Source: Desarmillaria ectypa
Lineage: Eukaryota; Basidiomycota; Agaricomycetes; Agaricales; Physalacriaceae
Length of the DNA: 64,000 bases
Reading direction: 5' to 3'
Assembly (NCBI GenBank): GCA_030407005.1
Contig: JAUDYN010000004.1
Location: forward strand, 1,302,001-1,366,000
The translations under genes were made by a program, and so were the position numbers. Below the pieces are notes generated by a model, which worked only from the letters and a program-made list of their open reading frames with translations, was not told where the DNA came from and did no database searches. Positions 47,441-58,659 of the stretch are shown here, piece by piece. The stretch's first letter is position 1; each line of letters begins with the position of its first letter.

Positions 47441-48100
47441 CCCAGTTTACGGATACGCGAGATCCATAACACCCCAAACGCCGGTTCGTAATGTACATTC
47501 AAGCATTCCCACCCCGTCTCCGAACCGACTGTCGTGACCGACATCAGCGGATGAATAGCACGCATTAATGCCTTCTCATACACCCTTTTATCCCGTTTCT
47601 TCTCAAAGGCGTCGCGTCGCGTACTCGCCGTCGACTTGCGGAACACAATCTCGACGTCCCGGAAGTCATACCGGACTCGTAGCCAGACGTGACGCGTAAA
47701 AAAGCAGCGCAGGTCTGGTACGATGTAACGCCAAAGAAAGTTGTCGATGAGATAGCTCCAGGTGGTGTCTGTCCATGATTTGCGGGAAGGGCCGCGTCGA
47801 GGGATGTATTTCTCCTAGGAACGCTGGGAGGGGTATGTAGTATGCGTCGGAGGGGCAAAGGCGATATAGAATTATGGCTCCGAGAATGATGGCTAGCACG
47901 AGACGAAGGAGGAATATTCTCCTGTGAATCAAATGAATCAGTGGCAGTTCTGTACAATTCATTAAGACTTGCCTCTTCTTTCCAATTGGCATTCTGTCGA
48001 GGTGTGTGATATATTGAACGCTCATATCGCCATGTGCGTATTTCGTTAATAGTTGTGATGGTAGAGAATTGATAGGAACCCTTCTGTACTTCTGAGGCAT
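47434..48100 (-). pseudogene. Family X membrane protein, copy A, truncated and frameshifted
   Basis: Paralogue of the gene at 54909-55918. From ATG 48100 it reads MPQKYRRVPINSLPSQLL and ITHLDRMPIGKK, then a GC-AG intron (47922-47972, donor AG/GCAAGT), then a membrane segment RIFLLRLVLAIILGAIILYR. After a one-base frame shift near 47815 it reads SYLIDNFLWRYIVPDLRCFF, HVWLRVRYDFRDVEIVFRKS, matching copy C. The frame ends at 47434 with a stop supplied by the adjoining transposon fragment, so the C-terminal half is gone. Confidence 0.78.
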
Positions 48101-48281
48101 GGCGCCTCGAGAGACAAAAAAGAGAAACTAGTTGGAAACAAGCTCAACTTGATCCCGGGACGACGAGCCGTCACGATGCGCGGGTCCGAAAGTAACGCCC
48201 AAGGTTTGCCCAAGTTCCAGCAAACGGGATATAACATTGCACCATTCCAGTCTATATCGGAGGAAAGTCTAGTATGAAGTG

Positions 48282-48536
48282 GGTTACGATAAAGCTGCAG
48301 GGCTGACAAGCTGATATTTTATAAGTGTACTACGGGTATGTGATATAAATTAGTCTGTCGTCATGAAAAACGTCCAATTGTGCATCGATACTTGTAAAAA
48401 CCAATCTCTATCTCTATGTTGACAGCAAACTTATCGGCGCCCTAATGTATAACAAGAAGCTCAGCATGGTGCCAACATGGTTTGCATATGCCGAGTTCAA
48501 TTCCCTGGTACTACTACCACTGCCTGATGTTACCTG
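48282..48536 (-). pseudogene. Fragment of chitin deacetylase 3' end (duplicate)
   Basis: Matches 49890-50150, that is the 3' flank and last codons of the chitin deacetylase gene. Minus-strand translation contains NSAYANHVGTML as in the intact copy. No catalytic part is present. Together with copy A of family X it forms the left unit of a segmental duplication. Confidence 0.75.
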
Positions 48537-49756
48537 ATTATATAGAATAAGTGATGCTGAACTAGCGATAACGCCACAAGAATGCCTTAGAGAGTAAATC
48601 CCACAAAATAGGCCTACTACAGCACCGTTGCCATCATCGTCGAAGGCAATCAGTACTCGAAGTGATCGGGCCGGTGTCGTCCCAATTAAAATCAACCGCG
48701 GTCATCCTACTGACCCCAATCTGTCGTGCGTGCAATGGAAGTCTGCCAGTTAAATATCACTCATTTTTCACCCGGTGTAACAACAATGAAGTGCAGCAAC
48801 ATCTCTTCACATGTTCTCGCCGCTCTCTTTGGTCGAGATAGTACAATTGTTCGTGAACTCTGAAGGACCCTATTTAGAGTATCGTACGTATGTCCAAATG
48901 GAACCCACCTTGTGATAACAGATCAGACTCTCCTGGACGACGATGAGCATGGAGTTCTTGGCTGCTTCGAATATAAACTGACTTACCACCATGACTAGCA
49001 CTATGCTGCATCGATCCACTAGGCTGCATGGGAAAACTGAAGGGAATAGGTGGGTTGATGCGCGAAAACACCATGGAAGCCACTTCGAGGTATTCTAAGT
49101 CCTTTTTCGATACCTTCTTTTGCAGTGTTGGGTAAAGCTTTGCGGACTGCGACACTGTAAGGCTCAGCAATATTCACTGAGCTTCTGGTCGACAAGCAGA
49201 ACTGTATGCATATCGGTGTCGGGTGTGGAGTTCATAGCAATTGTATTGTATAAGGAGCGAAACTAGAAGAATAGAGAAAGTAAGAAAAAATATGGACGAG
49301 TCACTGCTGCGACCGAGAAGGCCGAGTACGGGCATGTGTTGACTCATACACTGAATCACGATATCCATGGCTAGGTGACTTAGGATAGTGTTGGAATCCT
49401 GGGTGTTGCGCAGGGTAGACTCCAGGCTGGTAAAGCCAGATGTAAAGGAATTGTTATTCTATGGCTCCTACAGAGCTCATATTTATACTACTTCGCACTA
49501 GAATCTAGAATGTACTATAACTTTCTACGACTCTCTTGCTTACTCATCGACTCTCGGCATGATGCCGGATTGCTCCTTCTAGAACTTTCCAGCAAAATCC
49601 CAACAGATAGCTTATTAGATATTATCTCACATATGATGTATATTGGCACACCTTCAGATTACTGGGTAAGGTTTTATCATGGTGAGTTGTGTCGCATGAA
49701 AAGTGTGTCCACTGGTCCTGGAACTGAGGTGTATTGCTCATCTCTTCACCTTAGAT
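48537..49756. other. Inter-duplication segment with transposon debris
   Basis: Separates the two duplicated units. Contains the second dispersed fragment (49266-49350), an LTR-like start TGTTGGAATCC at about 49389, and a minus-strand open stretch 49170-48874 of unknown nature. No intact gene. Confidence 0.55.
49266..49350. repeat. Dispersed transposon fragment, copy 2
   Basis: Same as 47354-47440, in the same orientation, 1.9 kb apart. Confidence 0.7.
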
Positions 49757-49889
49757 CGTATTTCACGGTGAGGAACACTAATCGGCCGTCGCGATGTCAT
49801 CAGGCAGTGTTGGTAGAAAATTATGGTTCCGAGAATGGTGGCCAGCAAGAGACGGAGGAGGAATATTAGTCTCGTATACAGCAGGTTCC
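49757..49889 (-). pseudogene. Family X, copy B, short remnant
   Basis: About 130 bp matching 47800-47925 of copy A (shared TTATGG.TCCGAGAATG.TGGC and GAGGAATATT). It joins directly to sequence that in the left unit lies 360 bp further on, so the 5' part of this copy was deleted. Confidence 0.65.
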
Positions 49890-50028
49890 GATACAACTGT
49901 AGGGCCGACAAGCTTATTTTTTTATTAGTGTCCTACGGGTATGTGATATAAATTAGTCTGTTGTCATAAAAAATGTCCAACGGTCACGGTGCGTCTGTAC
50001 TTGTATGCGACTATCTTCATCTCTATGT

Positions 50029-51811
50029 TTATAACAAACTTATGAGCAGCCCAGCGTATAACAAGATACCCAACATGGTGCCAACGTGGTTCGCATATGC
50101 AGAGTTCGAGTTCCCAGCGCTGCTACTGCTGTGTGCTGCCTCCCCTGTCGCTTGCACAGAACCTGGGGCGCCAGATGATAGTGTCACAGCCGAACCTGGT
50201 ACACAGTCAACTTCAAACACATGTAAAAACGACACAGTTGTCGACTTACCTGACTCTGCAGGTGGATTCGTTGAGTTGTCGTTTGTCGCAACGTATGCGT
50301 CTTCCATAGGTTTATTCAGGCAAGTCACGACGGGTACGATTGTATAACCCTGCGCAATCGCGTCCGGGAGAATGTATCCGGTTGCTATTTCGACGGACTG
50401 CTTATAAAGGTCGTGCTCCAAGACAATGAAGCCCGTGTCTATATTGGAGGCATTGCCCAGAATGTACTCCCAGTTCTGGAGGACTTGACCTGCGGAGGTT
50501 AGGCCGTTTTGAATATTGTAGTCTACGTAAGTGTCAGCACTGGAGAATCTCTCTACTAGATGGACCCACCATCAGTATCAAATGTTTGCGTGCTGCTGAT
50601 TCGAGTCCACATGACAGGTGTCATGCCCATGGCGAGCGAAATGGCGCGTACACGATCGCTGTAGGTATTCAGCGGTGGGTGACTACAACAAGAAATTCAC
50701 TCACTCGATATCACCGTATGGCGGCCTCATGGTGGACGGGGTAACTCCTAAGACATCCTGTACTGCTTGTCTAGACCAACCCAATTCTGCTATAATCTCA
50801 TCGTTGGTGAGCGTCGTCAAAGATGGATGAGACCATGTGTGGACAGCGATTTGGTGCCCTGTCATGTATTCTTGTTGCAGAATATGCGGGAACGATACCA
50901 CTCGAGAACCAACGACAAAGAATGTGGCCTGGAGGTCTTGTTCTTCAAGGTAGTCAAGGAGTTGAGGTGTTTGCAAGCTGGGACCGTCGTCTAGAAGAGG
51001 CTAAGTAATTTTCTTATAATGAGTAGAGAACATACCATAAGTCAATCCCCAGGTGTTTTTTTCTGGACAAGTCGTGATATCGGAGTCGCGAGTGCAACCT
51101 CCACAAGTCCACCAACAACGCGAGGAATTTGTTGCAGCTTGAGGGTTGGCCGGGCATCCACCTGGAAATCATCGTTCTCACTTTCACGACTACATGGGAG
51201 GCAATACGCACCAATAACATTGGGTTCGATGTCCGGAATGTCTACTCCAGAATCGGCTACCTCTTGCTTCCATTGTCTGACCTGCTCTGAATCCGTAGGT
51301 GCTTTAACATCTAGGGCAGGATATTTTGACGCAGAAAACCCATCGACTAAGATTCTTATCAGTGAGGCAGATGCAAACGATGAGAGACCAGAGACATACG
51401 ATTCGGTAATGTGGGCGCGCCCGAGATGGACGGCTGGGCACCAGCGGTCGGGGTTGACGCAAGTGTAACGCTGGCGGTAGTAAATTGGCCTGCTATGATA
51501 GAAGATAAAGGAATGGCAGTCGGATTCTCCGATTTGAGGGAAACAGAAATGCTCGTCGTCGCAACGGCACTGGTAGTGACAAGTGAACTACCGAGGCCCG
51601 AACTTGAACTTGAGCCGGCAGCTGAAGTGACAGCAGTGGCGGTGGAAACGGCGGTACTGATGGCGGTCCCGACTGGCGTAGAACCAGTACTGGCCAAACT
51701 AGGGGCCGTCGCGGCGCCAGATGAAGTGGCTTGGCGCACATCAAGGTCGGCATCGCGTGCGATAGCAAAAGCAGCAGCCAGAGCGACGACGGCAGAAGAG
51801 AGAGACTTCAT
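50029..51811 (-). CDS. Chitin deacetylase (polysaccharide deacetylase, CE4), GPI-anchored
   Basis: Removes acetyl groups from chitin to make chitosan at the cell wall. Exons 51811-51400, 51346-51212, 51161-51036, 50990-50705, 50658-50570, 50522-50029 (introns 53, 50, 45, 46 and 47 bp) give 513 residues. N-terminal signal peptide (MKSLSSAVVALAAAFAIA), Ser/Thr/Ala-rich stalk, then a Cys-rich segment rebuilt by splicing (GGCPANPQ, SRCWWTCGGCTRDSDITTCP). CE4 motifs: TYDDGP, HTWSHPSLTTL (zinc His pair), RPPYGDIDDR, and IVLEHDLY. A second Ser-rich tail ends in a hydrophobic GPI-type signal (HVGTMLGILLYAGLLISLL). All catalytic motifs are present, so it is probably active. Its 3' end is duplicated at 48.3-48.5 kb. 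Confidence 0.95.
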
Positions 51812-52640
51812 GACGGTCGTGTAGAGATATCTACCAGTGTAAGGACAGACGGTATGCAACAGCGTGCAATGATGCTGTAATCAGCGACGGTACTCCACTT
51901 CGACGATGCTCCGAGTTGCCATCTTTGTCAGGAACAGTTTCGTGATTGGCAATAAGCATTTCAATATTCAGGAGCGCCGCCGTAACGTGTATCGACCTGT
52001 AGCGCCGTGTCCATTGTCCCCCCAAGGCACCTCCATAATAGAAGCAAATATCGGGGCACTGATATGCTTCCATACAGACGGAATGTAGATACAGGCATCC
52101 CGTAGGCTTGCCCCCTCACCTAAATTTGACCATCACACGCATCAACTTTTTACAGGAAACCATGAGGTGACAGTTTATCTAGCGACGCGCGACTCAATCC
52201 AGTCGATCCCTGGATCTTAGATCTACCTCCAGTCGTTACGGCCGAAGATGGTCCAATGCGATTAAAAATGACATGCCGGTCGAGTATCCGAAAGGAACAT
52301 TCAAGTCTGCGCATGATGATGAGCTGCGTCGTACCGCCATTGAGCTAGTATGACACCGAAGTAGCCGGGAAGTTGGTGATCAACCACGGTCACATGCTTA
52401 GCTAAATCTGGCGACGGCTTGTTTACGACTCGCGCGTGCGTCACAAGATGAACCACATCGCGACGATGTACGGAGGATGTTTTGAGCTAAGGCTTGAGCT
52501 TCATATAATCATTCTTGATACCATTCAGTGAGAGCGTGGATTCAAGCTTGCTTTTTCCTATGAGGAGAAGACGACCAGGCCTCCTAGCAATGTCAAGAGT
52601 GCCCAGTCCCAACTTTTGGCACTTTCATCGTTCAAGAAAC
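51812..52640. other. Intergenic upstream of the chitin deacetylase gene
   Basis: Promoter side of the chitin deacetylase gene; no gene or repeat identified in 0.8 kb. Confidence 0.5.
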
Positions 52641-54227
52641 CAACGGCTGCTTGGATTTGCATAGTTTCACCAAGTCGATTTGGATGGTGCTCTGATGATA
52701 CAATTCGATCTCTGGATTATTGCAGGAGTCGTCAAGACTAGGAGGTAGGGTACGGAGATAGATCTGTGGATGATACAGCGTTTGAAAGGTGTTGAAGATC
52801 ATTTGCGCACCGATCTCCTTAAAAGCATGCCACGGAAGACGCTTTGTCGAGTGTCGGAATATGGCAGGAAGGGCCCTATTGTCAACAAGTTGAAGTCGCC
52901 ATATGAGAAGGGGGGGACGTATCCGTATCTCTGAAATGACTCGGTACCTCGGCACAGATTCTTCCGTTATAATTAACGGGAAAAGCTAATCAAACCGTTT
53001 AGTCGTGAGTTCAAACATAGGTATCAGCACTGCGAACCTCTTTCCGCGTTGTGTTGCTGAGACACTCGAAATTTCCTGAATTGAGTTTGACGTAGTAGGC
53101 ATTCAGTTTTAAGAGCAGAACCATGGATGACGACCTGCCTTGATCTGTCCACGGGCCACCCCTCAAAGTTGCGGTCAAGGTTATCGTAGTCCTCAGCGGA
53201 TGTTGGAGTAGTTGGCTCTTGAGAAAGAAAAGAGAGCACTGCTATGAATAGACTGGGAACCGTATGAGTGATATGTAGTAAGCGTTTCACGCACGTACTC
53301 ATGTTGATTAAAGACACAACCTCGATGTCTGTACGCGAGCAAATGAGAAGGCGTTCAGTCATTATTACTTTTGACACACCGTTTACAATACGACTGGCCT
53401 CCGATGCGAATGAAGTGTTCTGCACAAGGGGTCCAGTGAGGCAACGCACCAAATTCTCATATCGCAGGGGTGGAAAATAGATAGTGACTACCTCTCCGGA
53501 GTACCTCCAGACAGCGTTTCGTGTCTGAGAATTTGATGTTCCTGACAACGTGGAAGACACATAGAACGAAGCTTGCGTCAAGTTCGTGTACGAAATTAAT
53601 GAGATGATGATTTCCAGACACGTGTTTCGCCCAGCATCAAGGGTCCCATTGCCGTGAAGCTTATCGACGTTGTCGGGATGGACGGGTAAAATTGCATGTT
53701 CGGAAGTGGACATGCAAAGTTTCCTGATAATGAGATCGAGTATGGCCCACAAGGGGAGTTTGAAACCGGGATATCACATCCACTTTTGAATGAATAATGA
53801 CATTGTCTGAGTATAGTCGTAAGCCACAATGAGAAGTTTCAGCAGTTCGAAGACAATGTGAAGAAAGAGCTATTTCAACATTCGTCACTTCCATGTCAGT
53901 GAGTGTTCTATTCTCGATATGGACAGTGAGGTGATTCGGGGAGGAGATACGCAGGGCCTCAAGAAAATCCGACGAGGGAATAACGTTTTCGTAGAGGTGT
54001 AACTTATTGAGCATGTGGTCGATTGCTGCACGGCAAAATGTCGTCTTCCCTGCACCCGGACTCCCGACAATGACTTGAATAACTGCATCGTGTGATGCGT
54101 CGGATGTACTTCTTCGGTAAGGACTAACGCAAAGGCCATATCCGCCCGGACCCAATGTCAAAAGTTCTTCAACGCCTCCTAGCGAGCAACGATTGGCAGC
54201 GTATGGCGCAGATCTCGGATTGTCCAA
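52632..54227 (-). pseudogene. P-loop NTPase-like gene, frameshifted
   Basis: Minus-strand 54227-53780 contains a Walker A motif VIVGSPGAGKTTFCRAAID followed by LHLYENVIPSSDFLEALRIS. After a one-base shift near 53771 the next frame continues as PGFKLPLWAILDLIIRKL, then a long helical region to about 53024. A further frame (52955-52632) with LPWHAFKEIGAQMIFNTFQT may be the C-terminal end. The Walker B box is not obvious. The family is not recognised; the layout (N-terminal P-loop, long variable C-terminus) resembles large fungal NTPase families. An unseen short intron instead of a frameshift is possible. Confidence 0.5.
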
Positions 54228-54363
54228 GTCTCAAATCGGGCTGTATGAGAAGGAAGCAGCATCCCATATACACTGCACGTATTCAACGAATACTAGAGGT
54301 TCGAAACTTAGGTCCCGTCAAGCATGAATAGAGGAGACTCACGGTGTGACGGACTAACTACTG

Positions 54364-54885
54364 CTAGTGAGAAGTCAACACAACCCTGACTGCATGAGAG
54401 AAATAAATGTACTCATAGGATTCCATGAGATCCGACATCGCGATTTCGGCCGAGTCGAATATTAGTACATATTCTGGAAACCCGTCTTGGTGTTTCCAGT
54501 AGGTCCAAAAAAAAAAAACCGCGACTGACAGAAACTCGAAGTCGAACTGCTTGCTGAAATGCTTTGGGGCGAATCTAGCAATGGCGGCATCAACTCGATG
54601 TCGAAGTGCAGTATACAAAGCGGTGTTAGGAGTAACTTCATGCTGGAGACTCATGGCAAGAAGGAAAGAAAGCAGACATGTGAAACCAAGTTGGATAGTA
54701 TGATGTAATACGATCGGACAGACTTTTCGGTAACTTTTATGTGCACCGGTTGAGACGCAGTAAGTTCGCCTGAGTTGGAGCTGAGAGAACAGAACACGAT
54801 GCTTGCATTCTTTAGGAAGAACACAGTCGGATATATTGTGGGGATATATACACTTTATACTAGAAGCTTGTATTAGAAATGGCAT
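54364..54885 (-). CDS. Uncharacterised ORF, possible N-terminal exon of the P-loop gene
   Basis: Open for 173 codons on the minus strand. The more likely start is the internal ATG at about 54654 (MSLQHEVTPNTALYTALRHR), giving about 96 residues including FAPKHFSKQFDFEFLSVA. A run of 12 T (54509-54520 region, reading Phe-Phe-Phe) is prone to length change. No family recognised. It lies 140 bp upstream of the P-loop frame on the same strand, so the two may be one gene. Confidence 0.35.
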   Translation of the reverse strand: MPFLIQASSIKCIYPHNISDCVLPKECKHRVLFSQLQLRRTYCVSTGAHKSYRKVCPIVLHHTIQLGFTCLLSFLLAMSLQHEVTPNTALYTALRHRVDAAIARFAPKHFSKQFDFEFLSVAVFFFWTYWKHQDGFPEYVLIFDSAEIAMSDLMESYEYIYFSHAVRVVLTSH

Positions 54886-54908
54886 CGCGGATATTAGATA
54901 CCATTCAC

Positions 54909-55918
54909 CTAAGCATCAGTCATCGACGAAGCCTCGTGCAGAGCTTCATTCCACAGCACCACAAAATCCAGGTTTTCATTCTTGAAAAGCTCTTCAACAG
55001 GCCTAATTCCTTCGAGAGTCAAGAAGCGATCCGGCGAATCAGTATATGTCTGAAGGACGGCCTTGAACTTTTCCGCTAGGTCGCTCTTGCCCATGGCTTC
55101 CAATTTTCCCTGAATCAAACGTGAGAAAGGTCCATGTCCTAAAAGATACTGACATACCATGAATATTCGCATCGTCCTGGTCCAGCCACTGCCATCTGCA
55201 CCATTGAACTTGACAACCTCCCAGACCTTCCATCCTGTGCTATCCTTTTGATAGACGCTTACATCCCAGTATTCAAGGTCAACTACGCCGTCTTCAACAA
55301 GTTGGTAGGCCGACATTGGCGCTTCGTACTCAACCGACCAGAATCCGATACGAGTATTGTACCCCACGTTCGTTTGAAGGAAGTTGGGATTAATAGCTTG
55401 GAACATGGATTGTGTATACGCGAGCTGGAACTTATCCGGCGGCAGGTTATTTAATGACGCACGGCTGAATCCAGTCGGTTTTCGGAAAATGATTTCTACC
55501 AGCCGAAATCCCCATCGGATGCGCAGCCATAGGTGTCCCAAGACGAATTTCATGACGACGGGAAACATGAATTGGTAGACGCAATAGTCTATGAGGATGC
55601 AAAACCAGAACCAAGAGGAGGGCGGTCCGGGTTTATATTTAGGCATTAACTCTCCAGCAAAAAGAATGGCCAAGATATCGTAGTGAGTTAAAGCTGACCT
55701 CGCTCTCCAACCGATAAGGATGGCCATGATAGTATTGAACGTGAACGGGATCAAAAATATGCCACTTCACTAAAGTCAACGCTGGATATGCTTGCTACAA
55801 GATAAGGGGAAACTCACACTTTCATCGGTATAGGCATTCTATCTAAATGCGTTATGAATGAACCATGTCCGGTATCGTGTTTGCATAAGATTGTACACAG
55901 GAGAACCAATAGGAACAT
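54909..55918 (-). CDS. Family X membrane protein, copy C (fungal, unknown function)
   Basis: Exons 55918-55818, 55764-55158, 55109-54909 (introns 53 and 48 bp) give 302 residues. N-terminal hydrophobic stretch MFLLVLLCTILC, then ITHLDRMPIPMK, a transmembrane segment FLIPFTFNTIMAILIG, a second WFWFCILIDYCVYQFMFPVV, and then a soluble part with LWLRIRWGFRLVEIIFRKP, NVGYNTRIGFWSVEYEAP and DLEYWDVSVYQKDSTGWKVW. No catalytic motif. Upstream, in a different frame, MALPSNFRDVPIGSPVYNLM (ATG 55943) aligns better with the N-terminus of copy A, so either the start moved after a one-base insertion near 55860 or the gene is frameshifted. Confidence 0.65.
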
Positions 55919-55943
55919 CACGAAAGTTTGAGGGTAGCGCCAT

Positions 55944-56597
55944 GGGAGAGGAAAGCAAGCACTGATCCGTGCTATTTGAACGTCATTTCGAGGGGCTTGC
56001 GTACTGCAACGGGCCTGTACCGATGAAACGGGTGATTGACATTTGATGCATGAGATCAAGGCACAGAAGTTTTCTTTCGTCCTAGGTTAAATGATTTGGA
56101 CCTGCAGCCGCGAGCGGAGGAGGATACTAAGATGAAGAGTTGCGCGTACTATATTCAGTTTTGTTAAGCGTCCTTTGTGCATAAATCGATTCAGAGACCG
56201 CAGAGCTTTGCGTGTCGAACTCCAACATACAGTGACAAAATTGCTGATTCATATCACAGGCCTAGTCAATGGGGTCAGCAGTCCTGCAACTTCGATTATG
56301 GTCACTTTCTCCTGCTGTGAACTGTGAGTGGAAATGCGGCGAACGTGGGTTGAAAATATAAACACTCATGATATACATGCGGTTCAGGTAATACTCGGCA
56401 AAATGTGAAGCAGAGGTCATATCCTCTGGTAAGACAGCCAGGCAGCCTGTAAGCTGTAATGGTCAACTTTTCGGCAGTGTTGACAGTTGGACTGGTGATT
56501 AACATCTTCAGGGCAAGCCTATCAAAAGAAAATGTGGGATGTTTTCATATGGGCTGTATTTTGGTTGCTTACGATAGAGTAACGCAGTACGAGCAGA
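55944..56597. other. Intergenic between family X copy C and MSS1
   Basis: About 650 bp containing the promoter side of copy C and the 3' flank of MSS1. Nothing else seen. Confidence 0.5.
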
Positions 56598-58659
56598 CTA
56601 TTTTCCAATACAAAAATCCCGGAAAACCGAATCTAAGATGTCTTCCACATCTATAAGCCCTGACACCTTCCCAATAGCCTGAGCAGCGTAACGTAGCTCT
56701 TCAGCTCCCAACACGACCTCCTCGGAAGCTGAAACAGTGGCGCTAAAAGCAGGAACTATAAAGCACACAAACTACTCACGTGTCTCCAAGAAAGCCTTCA
56801 AAAATTCAAGCGCCGTTTCGAGATGGGCACGATGTCGTGCATGGGTGATCAGTGGGGCCTGTGAGTCATTCGCGTCGCCTAAATCGTAATGAGAACGCAA
56901 GGCTTCTGAGAATTGGGCCAAGAACTCTGCAGTGCCTTGGCCAGTGTTCAGACTGGTCACCCAAGCGTTTCGTGTTTGCGCGAGCTGCGCGCACTCGGGA
57001 GGCACTAAATCAGCTTTGTTGAGCAGGTAAAACGTGTTTTCGTTGACCAGCCCATCCAATGATGAAGGAAGCACTAAGTTGTCGCCGTTGAAAGCCACAT
57101 CTGATAGTGAGAGCACGCAAAGGGATATGTCGGCACTCTGAACACTGTTTGCTCTGTGAGCCGGATACCTGAGTGAAGGAAGGGAGACCGTACGCGTTTC
57201 TCGCACGTTCAATCCCAATACTCTCTACGAGATCAGTCGTTGCTCGGAGACCTGCGGTGTCAGAGATTATGACAGGCAGACCGCCGATGTCTAGAGACAG
57301 TTCGAGGATATCACGCGTCGTTCCTGGCACTGGAGTTACGATCGCCGCTTCTCTTTGAGCTAAATAAAGCAGTGAGTGGTTGTGAAATATCGACGAACGC
57401 GACCATACCCAGAAAATTGAGCAAGCTGCTCTTCCCAGCATTGGGTGGACCGAATATAGCGAGGCGTATACCCGAACGCATGATCTCCCCCCGGCGTTTG
57501 TCATGCAAGTGACCTTCGATTGTAGTACACAAATTCGAAACGCGCCGCCTGGCTTCATAGTGCAAAAAATTAGTCAGCATCAGCATTCACTTTGGGTTAG
57601 AAAAGAAGGCTGCAGACTGTCCAGCCCGGCTTGCGGAAAAAACACCAAGGACATGTTTTGCCGCGTAATAGGTCATAAACGTGTGCGAGGCAGTGCTGCA
57701 TGTTAGAAATCGCGACATTTCTCTACGTGCACTGGCACGGGCGCGTTCAAGGCTAATTTAGGAACGTCTTTCGCAACCCCGCTGAACTGGGCTCCACAGG
57801 GATAGGAATTCAACACACCTTGCTCGTATACTCCGTCTTCGATATCCTCTCCTTCTCCAAAGTCGATGAGGGCTTCCATAAATGCAAGACACTTGATGAT
57901 CTCTTCCCTGATACTATCGTACCATTCTCGCATGGAGCCCTAGCGAACGGGTCAATACTGGAGGAATACGAGTGAAGGAAACAGCCCTCACCCACCCCGA
58001 CAGCATTCAACGCGATCCGACGTTGACTCTCCGTATCTGCATCAATGAGGTCCTTTAATCCCTCGACTTGAGTGAGGTCAAGACGACCACCCATGAAAGC
58101 CCTGCGAGTGAATTCACCGGGCTCTGCGGGGCGACAAAATGGAAGCTCTCCTAGGGCGCGCAAGACAGAAGAGATGATGGCGCGTCCAGAGTGTATATGC
58201 AGCTCCAGTACGTCTTCTGTCGTAAAGGACCTAGGGGCTGATAATAAATTTTCAGCCGGCGTTTGGTGAGATTCGGTCGTGCACACCTCGGAACAAGACA
58301 GCCAGCCCGTTATCCAGGATCTCGCCTTTCCCAGGGTTTACGATATCACAGCGGTGCATTTTCCAAGGTTCCGGAGGCTGATCCTGGCCTCCCTTCCTCC
58401 TCACCATCTGTTTCCATACGTCCAGCGCATCGGGACCCGAGACTCGCACCACCCCGACTCCGGCCTTGCCATGCGGCGTCGACAGCGCATATATGGTCGC
58501 TCGTTGTGCATCTGAACGTACTACTGATGTGACATTCCGGGATGAAGGGACGAGGCAGTGCACGGAAGCCCTGTAGCGGTGCAGAGATAGAATTCCGGAT
58601 GGAAAAGGGTGCACTACGGTACTTGGATGTGCCTTTACGCCCCTGATACCGAGCTGCAT
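56598..58659 (-). CDS. MSS1: Mitochondrial tRNA modification GTPase (MSS1/MnmE/GTPBP3)
   Basis: Works with MTO1/MnmG to modify the wobble uridine of mitochondrial tRNAs. Exons 58659-58287, 58237-57996, 57939-57819, 57552-57409, 57359-57194, 57144-56780, 56728-56598; introns 49, 56, 266, 49, 49 and 51 bp; 513 residues. The N-terminus is basic and Ser-rich, as a mitochondrial presequence. The TrmE N-domain has [20 protein letters not shown] and [18 protein letters not shown]. The G domain has [12 protein letters not shown] (G1), VPGTTRD (G2), DTAGLR (G3) and LNKADL (G4). The C-terminal FCIGK box (ends DFCIGK) is intact. The 266 bp intron 3 is an outlier. The start codon is 235 bp from that of CNB1 on the other strand. 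Confidence 0.94.

Noticed and set aside
48874..49170. 98-codon minus-strand frame (KLYPTLQKKVSKKDLEYLEV)
   Set aside because: Helical and plausible, but with no family match, no splice partners and located amid transposon debris; not called as a gene.
51411..51824. 137-codon plus-strand open frame
   Set aside because: Lies antisense to the Ser/Thr/Ala-rich N-terminus of the chitin deacetylase; the repetitive codon use explains the openness.
50029..56597. A biosynthetic or defence gene cluster around the chitin deacetylase gene
   Set aside because: Neighbours are an unknown membrane-protein family and a broken NTPase, with no tailoring enzymes, transporters or shared regulation visible.
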